A stretch of DNA of 64,000 bases from assembly GCA_014904985.1 (NCBI GenBank), contig MU128942.1:124001-188000 (forward strand), read 5' to 3'. This document shows, in pieces, positions 12,079 through 25,191 of this stretch. The DNA is from Hydnum rufescens UP504. Its lineage: Eukaryota > Basidiomycota > Agaricomycetes > Cantharellales > Hydnaceae. The notes beneath the pieces were generated by a model. It ran no database searches. It was not told the origin of the DNA and saw nothing but the letters and a program-made list of their open reading frames with translations. Position 1 is the first letter of the stretch. Each line of letters opens with the position of its first letter. The position numbers and the translations under genes were made by a program.

Positions 12079-14937
12079 TTACACCTTCAGGATCCTAGGC
12101 AATCGGGGCTCGCCTTCCCTATACGGCTCCCCCGCTTCTTCGCGAGCCATATCGTTGATCCAGCGACCATTTGGCTCGAGCTTCACACGCTGGCCATTCT
12201 CTCCCACTTGGGTCATCTTGTTTATCAAATACAGCCACGACACGGCGTTCCCTACCGTGCCAACCTCGTCGCTTACCGAGCGTTTTGCATATTCGCTCAT
12301 CCTGGTATGAACACCGTCCTTGTTCGTCCACAATTCATGCATGCGTCTAGAAATGGCATCAGCATCACCAATCTTGCACAAAAAGCCATTCTTCCCGTCT
12401 TGCACTTGGAGCGGGATTCCGCCGGCTAGCGTGGCAATCACCGGCTTCCCTACGTGCAGTGCTTCCGAGACTTTGATCTCGAACCCTTCGCGACTGGACA
12501 GCTGTAGGGCAAATTTGGCCTTGGCGAGGAGAACGTTCAGCACTGTTCAAGCAATAGGGTGGGGGTGTTCGGTAGCATCATGGTCGTCAGTTTGTGAGCC
12601 TTCTAATAGAGGTGATTGCAAGTCTTTACTTTGATCACTTGGTCCAATCCTACGATCCGATTCAATAAGTTCCTGCAACTTATCGTGAAGCTGTGGACTG
12701 TGGACTTGCCTCATGGGATCACATCTTTCGCGTATGGTAGGTACGCTTCCTTGGACAGGGTCTCCATCACCGCGCCGTGAACAATGCTTCACGTTCCGCG
12801 CAGTCGCAATGCATATGAATTGAAAGACATGAGCACACTTCTCACTCGGTTACCGAATTTATTGATGGGGGTCCACATTACCTTGCATCAGGGTCGTCCA
12901 CAGCACCATGTGCACACAAAAGCAATTGAGGCGGAAGGGGCAGAGTGCCATTGGAGCTCCCCAGCGACTCCTTTTTTTCTTCCTCCAACTTGTGGCGAAG
13001 TTTTATATAAGCGTCAATCGCAACGTCTATCCCTTTGGCAGGGTCAAATCGAGCTATTTGGACGATATATTCTCTCTTGGGATACTACGTAGGGTGGGGT
13101 TCAATAGTGTGCATAAGGCCTGCAAGTCGGACAACTCACTTCAAAGGGCCCGACATGGGCATCAATGCAGAAAGATCGGAACCTTTCGATGTAGTATTTG
13201 GAGTCCCACTCTGGCAAATCTTTATTCAGACCATCGAGCCAGTCTGTGGCCGCGGGGAGCAAGCCGACAATCTCGGGGGGGATGGTTGACGGTATGAAAT
13301 TACGAATGGGATGGCCTTTTGAGTGGGTGTTAGCAAGGCATCCCGGTAATAGATGAGCGCAACTCGCTAATGAAGACATCTGCATGTCGGATCCTCTCAT
13401 AGAGGTAGTCCCATACTCCTGCCTGAGGCGAGCCCGTCTTTGCAATCAGATCGCTCCGTACTTCTATATGGGAGCGATAGATAATGGGTATGTCCGGGCG
13501 CGCCTTCCTTATGAGGGGGATCAGGCCGGGCTAAATGCATAATTATTATCAGCATCACTCTCCATGAGGCTAAACACACAGCTCAGAGATGAAAACGCGA
13601 CGCTACGGGACCGATACTTACCATTTGTGGGTCATCGATGATAGCGATATCTACGCCGCCGGGGGCGAGCGGCCCGCCTTCGCAGAGCCAGAATTCTTTT
13701 GCGTTCTCTTCGATCCAGTCGGTCATAAGTTGTGCACCCTCAGGTGTTAGGCGGAGAGCAGGGTCAGCCACCCCTTGCAATATCTGGATGGAATGGACAA
13801 ATAGGGATTTAATGAAGTCACCGTAGATCACATTCAAATCCGAATGTATGAGAATAGCCTACGTTATGGTTGTTCTTTGTGACACGGAAGACACTGGACG
13901 AGGGCTTCGGAACGTACCTGAACAAAACGAGTGATCCATTACGACATGATATCGATAGTCGTGCATTGACACATTGCAAAACGTACCATTTCACATCAAG
14001 CCCCAAAAATTTGAAGAGACGAATGAGTGCATGGCGCATGAGGGCCACTCCTCCTCCCTGGGGTGTGCTATTGAAAAAGGCAGCTTTGAGCCCCCTCTTG
14101 CGGATTTCGTCCCTGTACTTGATAAGCGCATTCCAGGAGGGCTCGCGGCTTGTTCCACGGTATTCGTCTATGGCGTCGATGAGATGTATCATTCCACCGT
14201 GGTCGACGTCTACTTCATGGTGTACTCCCATCGGACTAATAGCCATGTTGTTCAATACGACACAAGAAACTTGAAAACAATTCTGTAACGCACACAGTGA
14301 TATAATGATCTGAGAATAAAGTCAACAACTTTTTCGCGGCAGCATCTGCCTGCTCGTCTACAGGACGAGTGACCGAAAGGGGTCCCCGATGTGCCAAGCC
14401 GTCTACAGGCCGGACATGTTCGCTTGTGTTGTTCTGTGTTCCAGTAACGCTGACGTCCAGAACGACTGGGACGGCATCTAGATCTTTCCAGATGCGGGTG
14501 CAAAGGAGGGGCGAAAGCCGGGCGAGATGATGAGACACCCCAATGGCAACAAATTTGTAATTCTTTGGTAGGGTAGGGTATCACCTTAGGGGGACACGTC
14601 CCGACGATAAATCAGCTTACATGGTCATGAGAATAGGTCTTGAACTTGTTGATAAGCAGTTCAACAATGTGGTCAGGTTCCAAGGGTTTCGAATTGTTGA
14701 CGCGGAATATCGCAGAATCTAGGGTATCTTTTCCGTCGTTAAGGGCGAAACCAATATCCGCCCCATCATCCAAAACATTGGCGCTAATACCGACATAGGC
14801 CGGCTACGCGGACACGCGGCTATGAGACGCACCCAATGGAGAGCGGAATTCCAACGGACCTGAATGATTCGCGTGTGGCCATTTGCCAGATGTGCGCCAT
14901 TGGGAGCATGAGAAGGAGGGTGGTAGTTGTCCAGCAT
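12079..14937 (-). CDS. Trehalose phosphorylase (retaining, GT4 family)
   Basis: Reversible phosphorolysis of trehalose to glucose and alpha-glucose 1-phosphate, a basidiomycete storage-sugar enzyme related to clock-controlled gene 9 proteins. The likely start at 14937 opens with MLDNYHPPSH. Later exons read YVGISANVLDDGADIGF (from 14803), then LARLSPLLCTRIW, MGVHHEVDVDHGG, the GGVALMRHALIRLFKFLG segment, PDIPIIYRSHIEVRSDLIA, YIVQIARFDPAKGIDVAIDA (start of the C-terminal Rossmann fold) and FALQLSSREGFEIKVSEAL with GKPVIAT, the nucleotide-sugar-type end motif of GT4. At least eight introns. Two joins are not clean: near 14255-14320, and at the GGG run 12715-12717, where one missing base on the coding strand restores the frame. 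No secretion signal, so cytosolic. Confidence 0.9.
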
Positions 14938-16455
14938 TATCCGCCTTGAAAACGGTCCAAAGAGGGTTTGACAAGAACCCCAAAGGATTTTGGCTCGGCT
15001 TTGTAGTCTCACAATCGCGTAACCAGGCCCGAAATAGGGCCCTGTAAAGGACATGGACATTACCCCATGTGGTTGTTTCCGTTGAATCGTCCATACTTCC
15101 GCTGGGGCAAATTTCATACCGAGATACGCCTTACGCGGAGATGAGGGTGAAAAAAAGTAGTTGCTTGGGGACATCATTTGTCTCCCTGAATTTCTGTTGC
15201 CTCGATCGAGAAAATTCATGGGGGACAGGTCGCTTGGCGCTAGGAATCATTGTGCTCCGGACCGCATACATCGCAAAGGAACAGTGAGCACGACCTAGAT
15301 CATGTGTTGCCTTGGATTTCCGATTATTCCTCTCCTCCCACCCCCACACTCCCCCACAGTTGGAGCGGAATATGGGGGTGAATTTTCCCGGATCTTCCGT
15401 GATTTTTCAGTGAATTTGACCGAGTTCGGGTAAAATCTTGAGGGCTGAACCGACTAGACTGAGCGCCTTTGTCGAATTGCGTAGAGTTGGTTTATGTAAT
15501 TTGAGCTTGCCCCTTGATCGATTCACGGACCGCACCCTTTTCTCCTTACTCCCTCTCGAATGGGGACTTTGGTTGGACACAACTTTAGGCTGCATTAGAG
15601 GTATTCACAGAAAAAAACTTGAACAAGACCAGGTTTTTTGAGCGGTTTTGTTCAAGTTTTGTTCACAACGGTATGGTGCGTATTTTCCTTATCAACCCGA
15701 GGAAATCAAGGATTTGATTATTTGATTGTTCAGGTCAGTTGGTTGCGCCCTTCGTGACACTTTTTGATTGCCGCTCATTGTGTGTTGCGTTCTCATGACT
15801 TCATTGCGACCCCCGCATTAGCTCTCTCACCCCCAATGTGATCTACGCACGTTTCTCACTGTTTTTCCTTACTGTATGACCTCGGACACCGCTCCTACAC
15901 CCCGCAGCTCGATGCCAAAATAAAACGAGAGCTATAATAGTGTAGCGCTTAAATAGCAGAAAATTCAATCCTCGCTTATGATAACAGGATTGAGAAAATT
16001 TAGAGCACATTCTCTCGAGTGATCTCAAAATAGAAATTTCTTGATTTCCCACCCCACTGCTGCACATGCAGGGATTGAGTGCCAATCTAGCCGCCCTGAA
16101 ATGAGAGCCTGAGTGCGATTTGGGCCTTTGTGTCACGATCCCGAATGGGCGCTTACTCCAACTCTACCCGAGATTTGAAGCAGTATTGGAGATAGACTTA
16201 CGAGAATCCCGAAGCAGTGCCGGGGTTGCCGGAGCCCGTTAAGCGTAAGGCCTTCGGCAACGTGAGAAACGTTTCTACTGGAAGTGTTTTGTAATATAAA
16301 AAAGTCAGAAGCGTTTCAGAGGGGTGCAGAACAGGTTGAAAGTTTTGACCAGAAACACTGTTGGAACGTTCTCGCATTGCAAAGGGCTCTAAGTAGGTGA
16401 GGCTTATGTAACAAAGGAAGGCGCTGCTATTGTTTATTGTCCCTCCCCTCCTGTA
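14938..16455. other. Intergenic region between divergent genes
   Basis: This separates the 5' ends of the trehalose phosphorylase (minus) and the GH9 endoglucanase (plus), so it should hold both promoters. An imperfect direct repeat of a TTGTTCAAG/TTGAACAAG-type motif lies around 15615-15665. No coding frame is supported. Confidence 0.4.
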
Positions 16456-18857
16456 ATGATCCTCACGATTTTACTTCTGCATCTCCTGCTCCCTGGCAAT
16501 GCCCAGCTTAGTCTCCCAAATCCACCAATACAACCACAGTCTCCGGACGTGGGAGCCATTCCGATCGAACTCCTCAACAATACCTAATCCACAATGGATC
16601 AATTTACTAGAAGACACCATTTGGTTCTACGAGGCTCAGAGGAGCGGGAATTTGCCCAGCTCTAATCGTGTCAGCTGGAGGAATAGTTCGGCTCTTGGCG
16701 ACGTTCCTCCAGGGGGCTATTACGACGCTGGAGGTACATCTCAAAATCTCTCCATCTGCTTACTGATAACGGACTGATAATTATGCTCTATAAGACTATG
16801 TCAAGTTTACTTACCCTCTGGTCTGTGATCATCTGGATGCCATATTTATTGACTAAAAAACGTCCCCGCGTCTCAGACGTACACGTTGACATCGATCTGT
16901 TGGGGAGCTATTGACTTTGGCAAAGGTCTCTGAATTGGCCTTCTACTACCCGGATCTTCCTCTTACCAAAGTCATACATAGGCTATGACTTGGCAAACCA
17001 GACGGCCTACCTCGACAGTATGCTTCGCTGGGGTTTAGACTGGCTAATAGCCGTGCGCGTCGCACAATTATTTTCGCGCACAGGATTCCTTAAGCAGTTT
17101 TGATAGGCTCATCCTGATAATAACACGTTGATCGTGCAAGTTGGGGATCGTGAGTGTTAACTCCTAGCCGTACTATTTTCAGCCCATCTCTGATGCGCCA
17201 TCAGCTTCAATCGACAACAATTATTGGGGTGGCGATCAGAACATCCCAACACCGCGGCCATCATATCAAATTGATTCTGGACAGTGAGTCCATCCCCACA
17301 CTCAAACGTCTCCTTCATTCAACACTGACCGACACCGCATTCAAGTCCGGGAACAGATGCAGCAGCCCAAGCATCGGCGGCATTTTCTGCCTGCTCTTTC
17401 CTTTATTCTTCCCGTACTCTCTACCCAACGAATACTCCGACACCTCATCCCCCGCCTCGCTTACGAATACAACTTATGCATCCACGCTTCTCTCTCACGC
17501 CGTGGAATTATTTACATTCGCAAACTCGACGCTGCCCCTTCAGACATACCAGACCGCCGTCCCTCAAGCAGCAAGCTCATACGCCTCGTCGGGTTATACA
17601 GACGAGCTAGTCTTGGCTGGTTTATTCCTCGCTGCCGCCCTCAATTCTACAGAGTACCACACCGCCGCCCTCAGCCTGTACCGTAACGCATCTCTGGCAA
17701 ATGGGAATGGCGCCTTGAATTGGGATTCGAAGACCCCTGCATTGGCTGTTCTAGGGCTGCAAGTCTCCAGTGCCGTGGCACCTGATGCGGTTGGGACCTG
17801 GCAAGCCGAAGCCGAACGGTATCTCGATAATGTAGTGGACAACAAGAGCAACGGGCGTCTCACTAAAGGTCATCCCAAAGATATCACATGTGCGTGTACC
17901 GCCCAAGAGCTGACCTATGTGTAATCAACATCAGGTGGATTATTGTACTTCCCGGGGATTCAGATAGTGCGAGCCTTAATCCAGCTCTGAACATTGCAAT
18001 GCTTATGCTTCATTACGCCCCAATGGCCACCACGAAGACCAAGACGTCATCGTACGAGGTGTGTGCTGTTCTCCATCCACTCTCTCCACATCATCGTCGC
18101 ACCACCTCCACCTCTACTCAAACTTCTCAAACATGACATTGGTCCATTTCCATTCCAGACGTTCGCTGCTTCTCAGCTCGCCTATACGCTCGGCTCGAAT
18201 CCCATGTCCGCGCCCTACATCGTAGGCACCAACCCCAACGCCCCCAGAACCCACACACTGCCCTGGCCTCAGGTGGGACGGACATCGGCGCCATCGACAC
18301 TAGCCCACCCACAGAGGCACACGTCCTCTACGGCGCCGTCGTTGGGGGACCCGACAAAAATGACCGATTCTGGGACATTCGGTGCGTTTCACAAATAATA
18401 CTGGCGGAATCGATTCTCTGTTCTCGATACTGATGCTAATGCCTTTTTTTTTTTTTGTTTTTTTGCAGATCGGACTATCCCCAGACCGAAGTAAGCATCT
18501 GCAGTCACTGCATCTTCTTCATTCCCTCCCGCATTCCCAGGTTTCAAAAGAAAGAAAAAAATAACAGCTTCATTTCCTTCGCAGGTCGCATTAGACTACA
18601 ATGCCCCAATTCTCACTCTCGTAGCTGCAAACGTGCTATCTAACAGTGCGGACCCCTTCTACACGAGACTTACCGCGGGGGTGTACGCATCTAAGAGACC
18701 TAGCGGGAAACCCTGCGATGCCGCGTTCCCCTGTGGGCACCATGGGTTGTCGCTTGGCGGGAAGATCGCCATCGGCGTGCTGGTTCCTATCGCCGTTTTG
18801 GCCATCGGCCTGGCTGCGTGGGTGGTTTCAAGGAGGTCTAGAAGAAAGCGCGTGTAA
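16456..18857 (+). CDS. GH9 endoglucanase with C-terminal membrane anchor
   Basis: Endo-beta-1,4-glucanase of glycoside hydrolase family 9. The ATG at 16456 opens a signal peptide (ILTILLLHLLLPGNA). The catalytic module follows in order: FYEAQRSGNLPSSNRVSWR, GGYYDAGDYVKFTYPL (aspartates of the DAGD motif), ICWGAIDFGK, YDLANQTAYLDSMLRWGLDW, NNYWGGDQNIPTPRPSY, GGLLYFPGDSDSASLNPALN, NPMSAPYIVGTNPN, then DYPQTEVALDYNAP with the glutamate proposed as general acid. The C-terminus has a Cys-pair linker, a membrane span (IAIGVLVPIAVLAIGLAAWVV) and a basic tail, so the enzyme is probably tethered to the plasma membrane. About ten short introns. One-base breaks fall at GGG near 16550, CCCCC 17449-17453 and CCCCC 18241-18245. 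The segment before GGYYDAG seems shorter than usual for the family. Confidence 0.9.
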
Positions 18858-19081
18858 CGGTAATGATGATATTCGGAGACCGTTAGGGATTCTCGGTGGA
18901 CTCTGGCAAGTACACATGGATCCTCCTTTCATACTCTTCTCAGATACGATACGAAGGGCGATCGTATATTTTCTTGGACATTTTCATACACTCAGTATCG
19001 CAGACAGAACACCATGGTGTAGCCTACATGTATGACTCTAATCTGTCTATAATCATGGACCTCAGTGCACTAAGCGCATGA

Positions 19082-22000
19082 TCAATACACCTGCGGAGAA
19101 AGAGAACAGTCAGATACGTCCTGTCAAGACCTATGAAATACCTCACTTCAAGAACATAACGCTCTTTCTCCTTGAGGCCTTCTATGTATTCCCCAGCGTG
19201 TTCCTTCTCCCATCCTTTATACTGCGAGAGTGCATCCACTAGTGCGTTATACACGTCCGGTACAGGCCACGTCGGCCCGCACAAATAAAAGACACCGCTC
19301 TTCTCCGGGGTGTTCCCTTCACCGCTAATCAAGTTGGCCAACAGCTGACCATCCTCACGCATCTTGTGCTGAATGTAGACCTTGGAACTCGCGTCTCGAC
19401 TGAAAGCGAGACCTGCGTGCGTGATCACTCCATCCTTCATGTACGCCTCGATTTCCTCGCCATAGAGATATTCTTGGGAGCGATGGCGCGAGCCGAAGTA
19501 GTATAGCATGGGACCGACGGACTTTCCCCGTTGTATAACTTGTAATCGATGCTGTAGAAAGGCGCGGAAAGGTGCCGCGCCCGTTCCGAGACCAGCCATG
19601 ATGATAGGTTGCAAATCGGAGGGTGGGAGCTATGATTAGACAAATGGTCAAATTCAAACAATCAAGAAACTACGACCAGCACGGTGCACCTTCATCACAC
19701 TGGGCTTGATTGACACAGTAACCTGGCATCCGGGCTTGAGATCTGCCAAATATCGCGTGCACTGGCCGTACTTGATTGTTCCTGGAATGGCAAGAGATGA
19801 GGATACTATACGACTAGGACGCGCAGATTCAATAAATACGCTCACCATCTGGAGTCACCCAGTCTACAGTGACGACCAAAAGATCTACACGGTCACCTAC
19901 AACACTCTGGGCACTGGCAATGCTGTAATGGCGTTCCTTGATTTCTTCGACGATCATCACTAACTCTTCGATCCTCGGTCGAGCGCTTGGGTACTTCCAG
20001 AGTACGTCTGCATACGACACCGTGTCCACCTCGTTCAGCTTCTTCAGGGTGTGTGCGCCTTCGGGAGAAGCAATGAACTGCAATGCCATCTCCTCTCTCC
20101 TGTCCTTAGCGAACGTGGCAAGGCGGTCGAAAAATGACTTGGACGGTTTACCAAATATATCGAGTTGCTGCTGAAGTACTTGAAAGACCGTCCGGGTAAC
20201 TCTTTGAGGAGCAGAACGCGAGGAAGAGGGCAACGGCACACTGATAAGATCGTCAGGGTTCGCACCGTAGCGTCCGCAGAACTCTAACACCTCTTCAGTA
20301 TCATTCCACCCATGCACGCCGAGAGCCTCTCCAAGGCGATACGTCAATCCTGTCCCTGTCGTATCGAATTCCATATGAAAAACGTTACGATTGTATGATT
20401 TGGGCGTGAGGCGCTTGTTCACTGTGCACATCACAAGGTACGTTTTCGTGGACAGTTCAGGACGTAACGCAGATAGATTTGGGGGTTCTTCAGCAGCAGG
20501 ATCTAAAGGAGCAGGGGAAAAGGCCTCCTTAAACATGACGTGTTTCGCCGCTTCATACCATGCACTTGTTGTAGGGGAACTGTATCTGGCCTCCGCGGCA
20601 TCTTTGTCGGATCCACGGAGGGATACTGTGTTAAATTGAAAAGATTGTAATGGAATCGACTCCTGTTCCTTGGGTGTCGCCTTCCCTGTTTTCCCACTCG
20701 TCGGATCCTCAACTTCAGGTAGGGGGATACGAATGAGTCCAGAACAAGCCCGCTCTACAATGGTCTCGATGGGAGTGTCCTCGACTTCGGAACCGAGAAG
20801 CGCTTTCGAAACCTTGCCGAGCACATCTTCGTTAGCATCGGCACCAATATATAGCCGCAAAAAGGCCGTGTGGGCCAGAGCCTTCTGTATCACAGAAGAT
20901 GGGTTATCCAAAAGGGTGGGAATCCGGCTAGGGTCAAAGGTGAAAATCCGAAGATCTCGTTGCAATGCGAGGGCCTTGGTCGCAGTTGGCAGGTTCGACA
21001 CTAATTCCTCAGGTGTCCAGGAAGTATAGATGAGGACAGGTGATCCGGGACGTGCGGTTCTGAAAATATTCTGCGTCTTGAGCAGGACGGGGTCCAATAC
21101 TCCGGTAAAGTCTGCTAACGACGCCGGATTCTGAGGCCCTTGGTCGCCGATAGGGAGCAGAATGTCGATCGGCGTATTGACTTGAGACGGGGTAGATTCA
21201 AGAACGACTCGGGTGAAGGACACACCCCCAAGTTTGGAAATTGTGTCGGTGGTGGAGAGAAGTCGAGTCGTGATAGACTTACTGTCCAAAAACGGCTGGA
21301 CGATCTGAAGAGGAAGTCCATCTAAAGCCACGCTGGGCGAGCTGTAGAACGCGAGTTTCTTCAGCCCAGAAATTGTCCCAGGAAGCTGATAGTGCACATT
21401 TGGAATCGATTTGGACACGTAAGCATCCAGAAGTGAAGGATTCTCGAGGTACCGCTGTAACAATTCTGGAGTGACACGAAGTGACTTCACCGAGGGGAAA
21501 GAACGAATCCCTTTTCCCCGAGGGTAAAAGAGGAAAGATTGGAGAACGTCACGATACAGAGGGCCTTCGGTGTAGGTGTTGGCAACGTCATCGAAAACAT
21601 GTACACGCTCTGCCGAAGTCGGTAGGACAGCGTGAAACATTGAGTTGTCCCAGGGTCGAAGCACACGGACGAGAATGATCCCGGTACTCTGACTGTGCGC
21701 GAGCCCTGTCTTAATGGTCTGGGAAAATGGCCCATTAATTGCTACGACGACGTCGGTGGCGTTATCAGGCCCAAAATACTGAAAAAGAGCGTATCCACCA
21801 TCTTGCATTGCCTTTTGGATAGAGACGGAAGGGCTAATCGTATCGGGAATTGATGGGTATGTAAGCTTGCGAAGCTCCCGTGCACCAGCAAAGTGATCGA
21901 AAAAATGAATGACATGGGATCCAGTCGTGGCATAGGCAATGGAGGCCATGTCCGCAGACTCTTGTGGAGTCGCCGATGCAATAACCACCCAGTGTTCTGA

Positions 22001-22453
22001 AAATGTGGGTAGCATTGAAACGACAGGCGCCAATGTTGGCGATAGGGCGAAGGAATCGCCGACAGCCGACACTGCGGGTACTCCTACAACAACACGACTT
22101 GTGGTTGTGGCAGGGGGAAGGGTTGATAGGGCCGGTAGCATTTCCGCCAACCCATCGGGAGTAGTGAAAGCCGTCAATATGAATGACAAGCGGGAACCCT
22201 CTACACTTGTGCCCTCTGACAGCCGACCAACAAGACTTAGACCCGCGCCAGCACGAGTCTGAGCCTCTACAACTTGCGGAGCCTCAGTATGTTTCTGTTT
22301 CCACAATTTGGCGAGAGCTCCGACACCATGCTGAAGAGCTGTGTCATAGAGATATATCCCATTGCTGTGTCTGACAGCGAGAGATTCTATAATCTCTGAA
22401 GCACTTGAGGCCACGCAATCTCCAGGGGCAGCCGAAGACAGCGCGATGGACAT
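19082..22453 (-). CDS. MET10: Sulfite reductase [NADPH] flavoprotein (alpha) subunit
   Basis: FAD-containing subunit of assimilatory sulfite reductase, which passes electrons from NADPH to the sirohaem subunit for reduction of sulfite to sulfide in cysteine and methionine synthesis. Exons 22453-19846, 19781-19690, 19629-19147 and 19090-19082 splice in phase to 1,063 residues, ending LEVY, close to the yeast length. The N-terminal two-thirds resembles pyruvate-ferredoxin oxidoreductase-type domains; the FAD-binding region includes RHYSIASAQ, and the NADPH-binding region includes MAGLGTGAAPFRAFLQHR, YYFGSRHRSQEYLYGEE and FYLCGPTWPVPDV. No flavodoxin domain, as in the family. The start is the ATG at 22453; an upstream in-frame GTG was not used. 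No frame breaks. Cytosolic. Confidence 0.96.
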
Positions 22454-23407
22454 AGTCAAGAAATTTTTGTGGGGCTTCCGAAAATGGCAAGTTGGACTCG
22501 GAACATCCCGAATGGTGAATAATTGCGCCACAGTGGCCCGTAGGGGAATGCTCACTCAAAACTGGCCCATATGTGTTGTGCGCGACACGATGCACTCATT
22601 TGGTTGCTTAAGAGGAGGGCATTCTTGGAGTACTACAGCACTGCACCCACTCAAGACATCACCCGCCATGTCTCTGTAATCTCAGATTTGTAGGCCACAG
22701 TAGTAGTGAGCATCGAAATTTTATGGCCTTGTGACATCCTGAGAATTTATAGGTCAAAATCGAGCGGAACAGTGCATCATCATTTGGGGGAACAAGCACG
22801 CGCTTACGGAATTACAATAAGCGGCCCCGCGCCGGATCTCCAGGCAATCACTTCCTCATTACTTTAGAATCGCAGGAGACTTGAATCTCGATTTGACCAC
22901 ATCATAATCCTATGTACGGTTGATCATGGGAATGTCCGCCAGGCATTATCGTGTCAAGAATTGTGATGCTATACTATATCCAGACATCATAGTAGTAGAG
23001 CCAATGAAAACATTCGTATCATTGGCACCCACAGTACTGCGAATATAGATATTAGAATAGAGACACTGCAGTTGAGCCGCATGACATTCAGTACTCATTG
23101 TCACCCATCCGCTTTACATTGGTAAGGCTAATAGCTGCTCCACGGGTGCCTCCAGGAGCCAGTGTAGGCACTGATGGCATAGGCACGCGCGTACGTGCAC
23201 CAGAAAATAGGGTACAGGGCATATCTCGAGATTCAGGAGAAGTGGCATAGTCTAGCAGTAAGTCTACGGGAACAGGAGGAACCGCTGTACGAAGGCACCT
23301 GAGGGCCTGGGGACGATAGTAGAATAGTTACCACACGCCCAAGGTGGTTAGCCAGCAGCTGAGTCATCATAGTCTCGGCAGATTCCGGTCACTCACCACT
23401 TCATACC
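22454..23407. other. Intergenic region, divergent promoters
   Basis: This lies between the 5' ends of MET10 (minus) and the Cwc21/SRRM2-type gene (plus). No coding frame is supported. Promoters for both genes are expected here, but I cannot single out a specific binding site. Confidence 0.4.
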
Positions 23408-24883
23408 ATGTACAACGGTATCGGTCTAGTTACTCCTCGTGGAAGGTACGCAATGCACTATCACTGGCTATTTTTACCTTGACGAATTTTCCTGTAGTGG
23501 CACGAACGGCTATGTTGTCCGTAACCTCTCCCATCTCCGCATTCGTGATCCCATGAGCGAACGTGCTGCCGACTTTGATCGGGGCGCGCCCTCTTTGCGG
23601 GAGCCAGACCAAGGTATCTTGGACCATGAGCGTAAAAGAAAGGTAGAACTTCGCTGCCTTGAGCTACAACTTGAGCTTGAGGACAAAGAGTACGTTCTAT
23701 TTGTATTTGCGGAGGCTATTGTCCGTCAACTCAACTGCATTGTCGTCGTAGAGTGCCTGAGGATGAAATACTAGTGAAGGTGGATGCTTTGCGCTCCCGC
23801 CTTCTTGAAAATTTGTCCACTATACTTCTTCCGACTGGGAAAGACCTCAAATCGTCAGATACGCACGGCATTGCTGCCGCCAAAAAGAACGAGCTCTCCA
23901 AAATGGCCCGTGCCCTCGGGACGTCGGAAACATACGTTGAAGGAGCTGCATTCGACCGAGAAAAGCAAGAAGAAGAGAAGAAACAGAGGGCGCAAGAGCG
24001 GATGGCGAGGGATGCTCAGCGAGAAGAGGCTGCTGCACAGAGGGAGGCGACTAGACTCAAACTTGAGGCCGAAAAAAGGGAACGGGATCGTCTTCGACGA
24101 AGAGAAGAGGACAAGCACCGGCGTGAAAAGGAGGCGAGGGCCAAAGAATACGAAGCCACCCGTGGCCGTCCAAGTGCTGCACCCCTGCCGAAATCGCCAC
24201 GTCGCCGACGCTCGCCTTCTCCACCGCTGAGGCGAGGTGCGCACAACCGCTCCCCTTCGCCGATCAGGCGAGGCGTGCAAAATCGCTCCCGCTCGCCTGC
24301 ATACCGCCGTCGGAGTTCTCGATCTGCCTCACCTCCCAGAAGAAGAAGACAACCTTCATACTCACGGTCCCCTCGCGATCGTGATTCCACTCGTGCAGGG
24401 TATCCCTCACGCCGATATCCTACGCCTCCTCCCCGTTCCACTCGCAGGAGCCCTAGCCCCGCCCCTTCCCGTCGCCGTCGAACTTCGCCATCTCCTCCTC
24501 GTCGCTTAGCTGCCCGAGCCTCTCGTTCGCCTCCTCCGCGATCCCGTTTATCTCCCAGTCCCCCACCCAGACGTCGGGGTATGTCAGTTACCCCCCCTCG
24601 GCGTAGGCGTCTCTCCCCCAGTCCTCGGCGTGGGCGTGCGTCTTCCGGTTCTCCTCAACGTGACCACGCATCTCCTAGTCCCCCACCCAAACGTCGGCGG
24701 GTGTCGGTTACCCCGCCTCGGCGTGGGCGCGCCTCCCCCAGTCCTCGGCGTGGGCATGCATCTCCCGGTTCTCCTCAGCGTGATCACACATCTCCTAGCC
24801 CTACTCCCAAGCGCGCACGTTCAAGGTCTGACTCGAGCATGTCGATGAGCAGTGGAAGCTCCCGCAGCATGAGTAAGGATTGA
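23408..24883 (+). CDS. Cwc21/SRRM2-type spliceosome protein with RS domain
   Basis: A spliceosome component of the Cwc21/SRRM2 family, which contacts Prp8 and Snu114 near the 5' splice site. Exons 23408-23445, 23498-23689 and 23752-24883 splice in phase to 453 residues. The N-terminus is diagnostic: [19 protein letters not shown], followed by a Cwf21 helix ([17 protein letters not shown]). A long charged coiled-coil of Glu/Arg/Lys (about residues 130-210) leads into an Arg/Ser/Pro-rich tail. The yeast protein is much shorter and lacks the tail; metazoan SRRM2 has a far longer one. Within the tail a 120 bp unit is duplicated (see repeat entry). No frame breaks. Nuclear. Confidence 0.93.
24551..24800 (+). 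repeat. 120 bp tandem duplication in the RS domain
   Basis: Two adjacent copies of a 120 bp (40 codon) unit, for example CCCCACCCAG at 24561 and CCCCACCCAA at 24681, followed by a degenerate partial third copy. Each unit encodes a PRRGRAS-, SPQRDH- and [12 protein letters not shown] series. The period is a multiple of three, so copy-number change keeps the frame. Confidence 0.8.
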
Positions 24884-25191
24884 ATGTACACCCCAAAGTA
24901 AATTCTTTTGAAGTATTTGTGATACATGTGCATTGTGTTTTATGCCCTCAATGGAAACCACATCCTTGCAAAAGGAGGCCTGCCCATTGTGAATCGATCA
25001 ATGATGCTGAACAAAGTTTCCTTCTTTCTCTAATGACCTTAATGAGACACATTCCAATCCCCGAGTAGATCTCCCCGTACTGGGGGAGCACGAGAATACT
25101 TCGAAGGATAGGTATGTTAGGGAATGTAGATAGCTGAAGATGTGACGACGACGGGGTAGATATGTGATACGATATAACAAAGGTTGGGTCT
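24884..25191. other. Convergent 3' flanks
   Basis: About 300 bp between the stop codons of the convergent Cwc21/SRRM2-type gene and the PPR-like gene. No coding content seen; it should contain both 3' ends. Confidence 0.5.

Noticed and set aside
22454..22555. N-terminal extension of the MET10 product from an upstream GTG
   Set aside because: The ATG at 22453 gives a family-like N-terminus and normal length; the upstream codon is not ATG.
24016..24441. Arg/Glu/Leu-rich minus-strand frame opposite the splicing factor
   Set aside because: Complement of the RS-domain codons; the plus-strand reading is a complete Cwc21/SRRM2-type protein.
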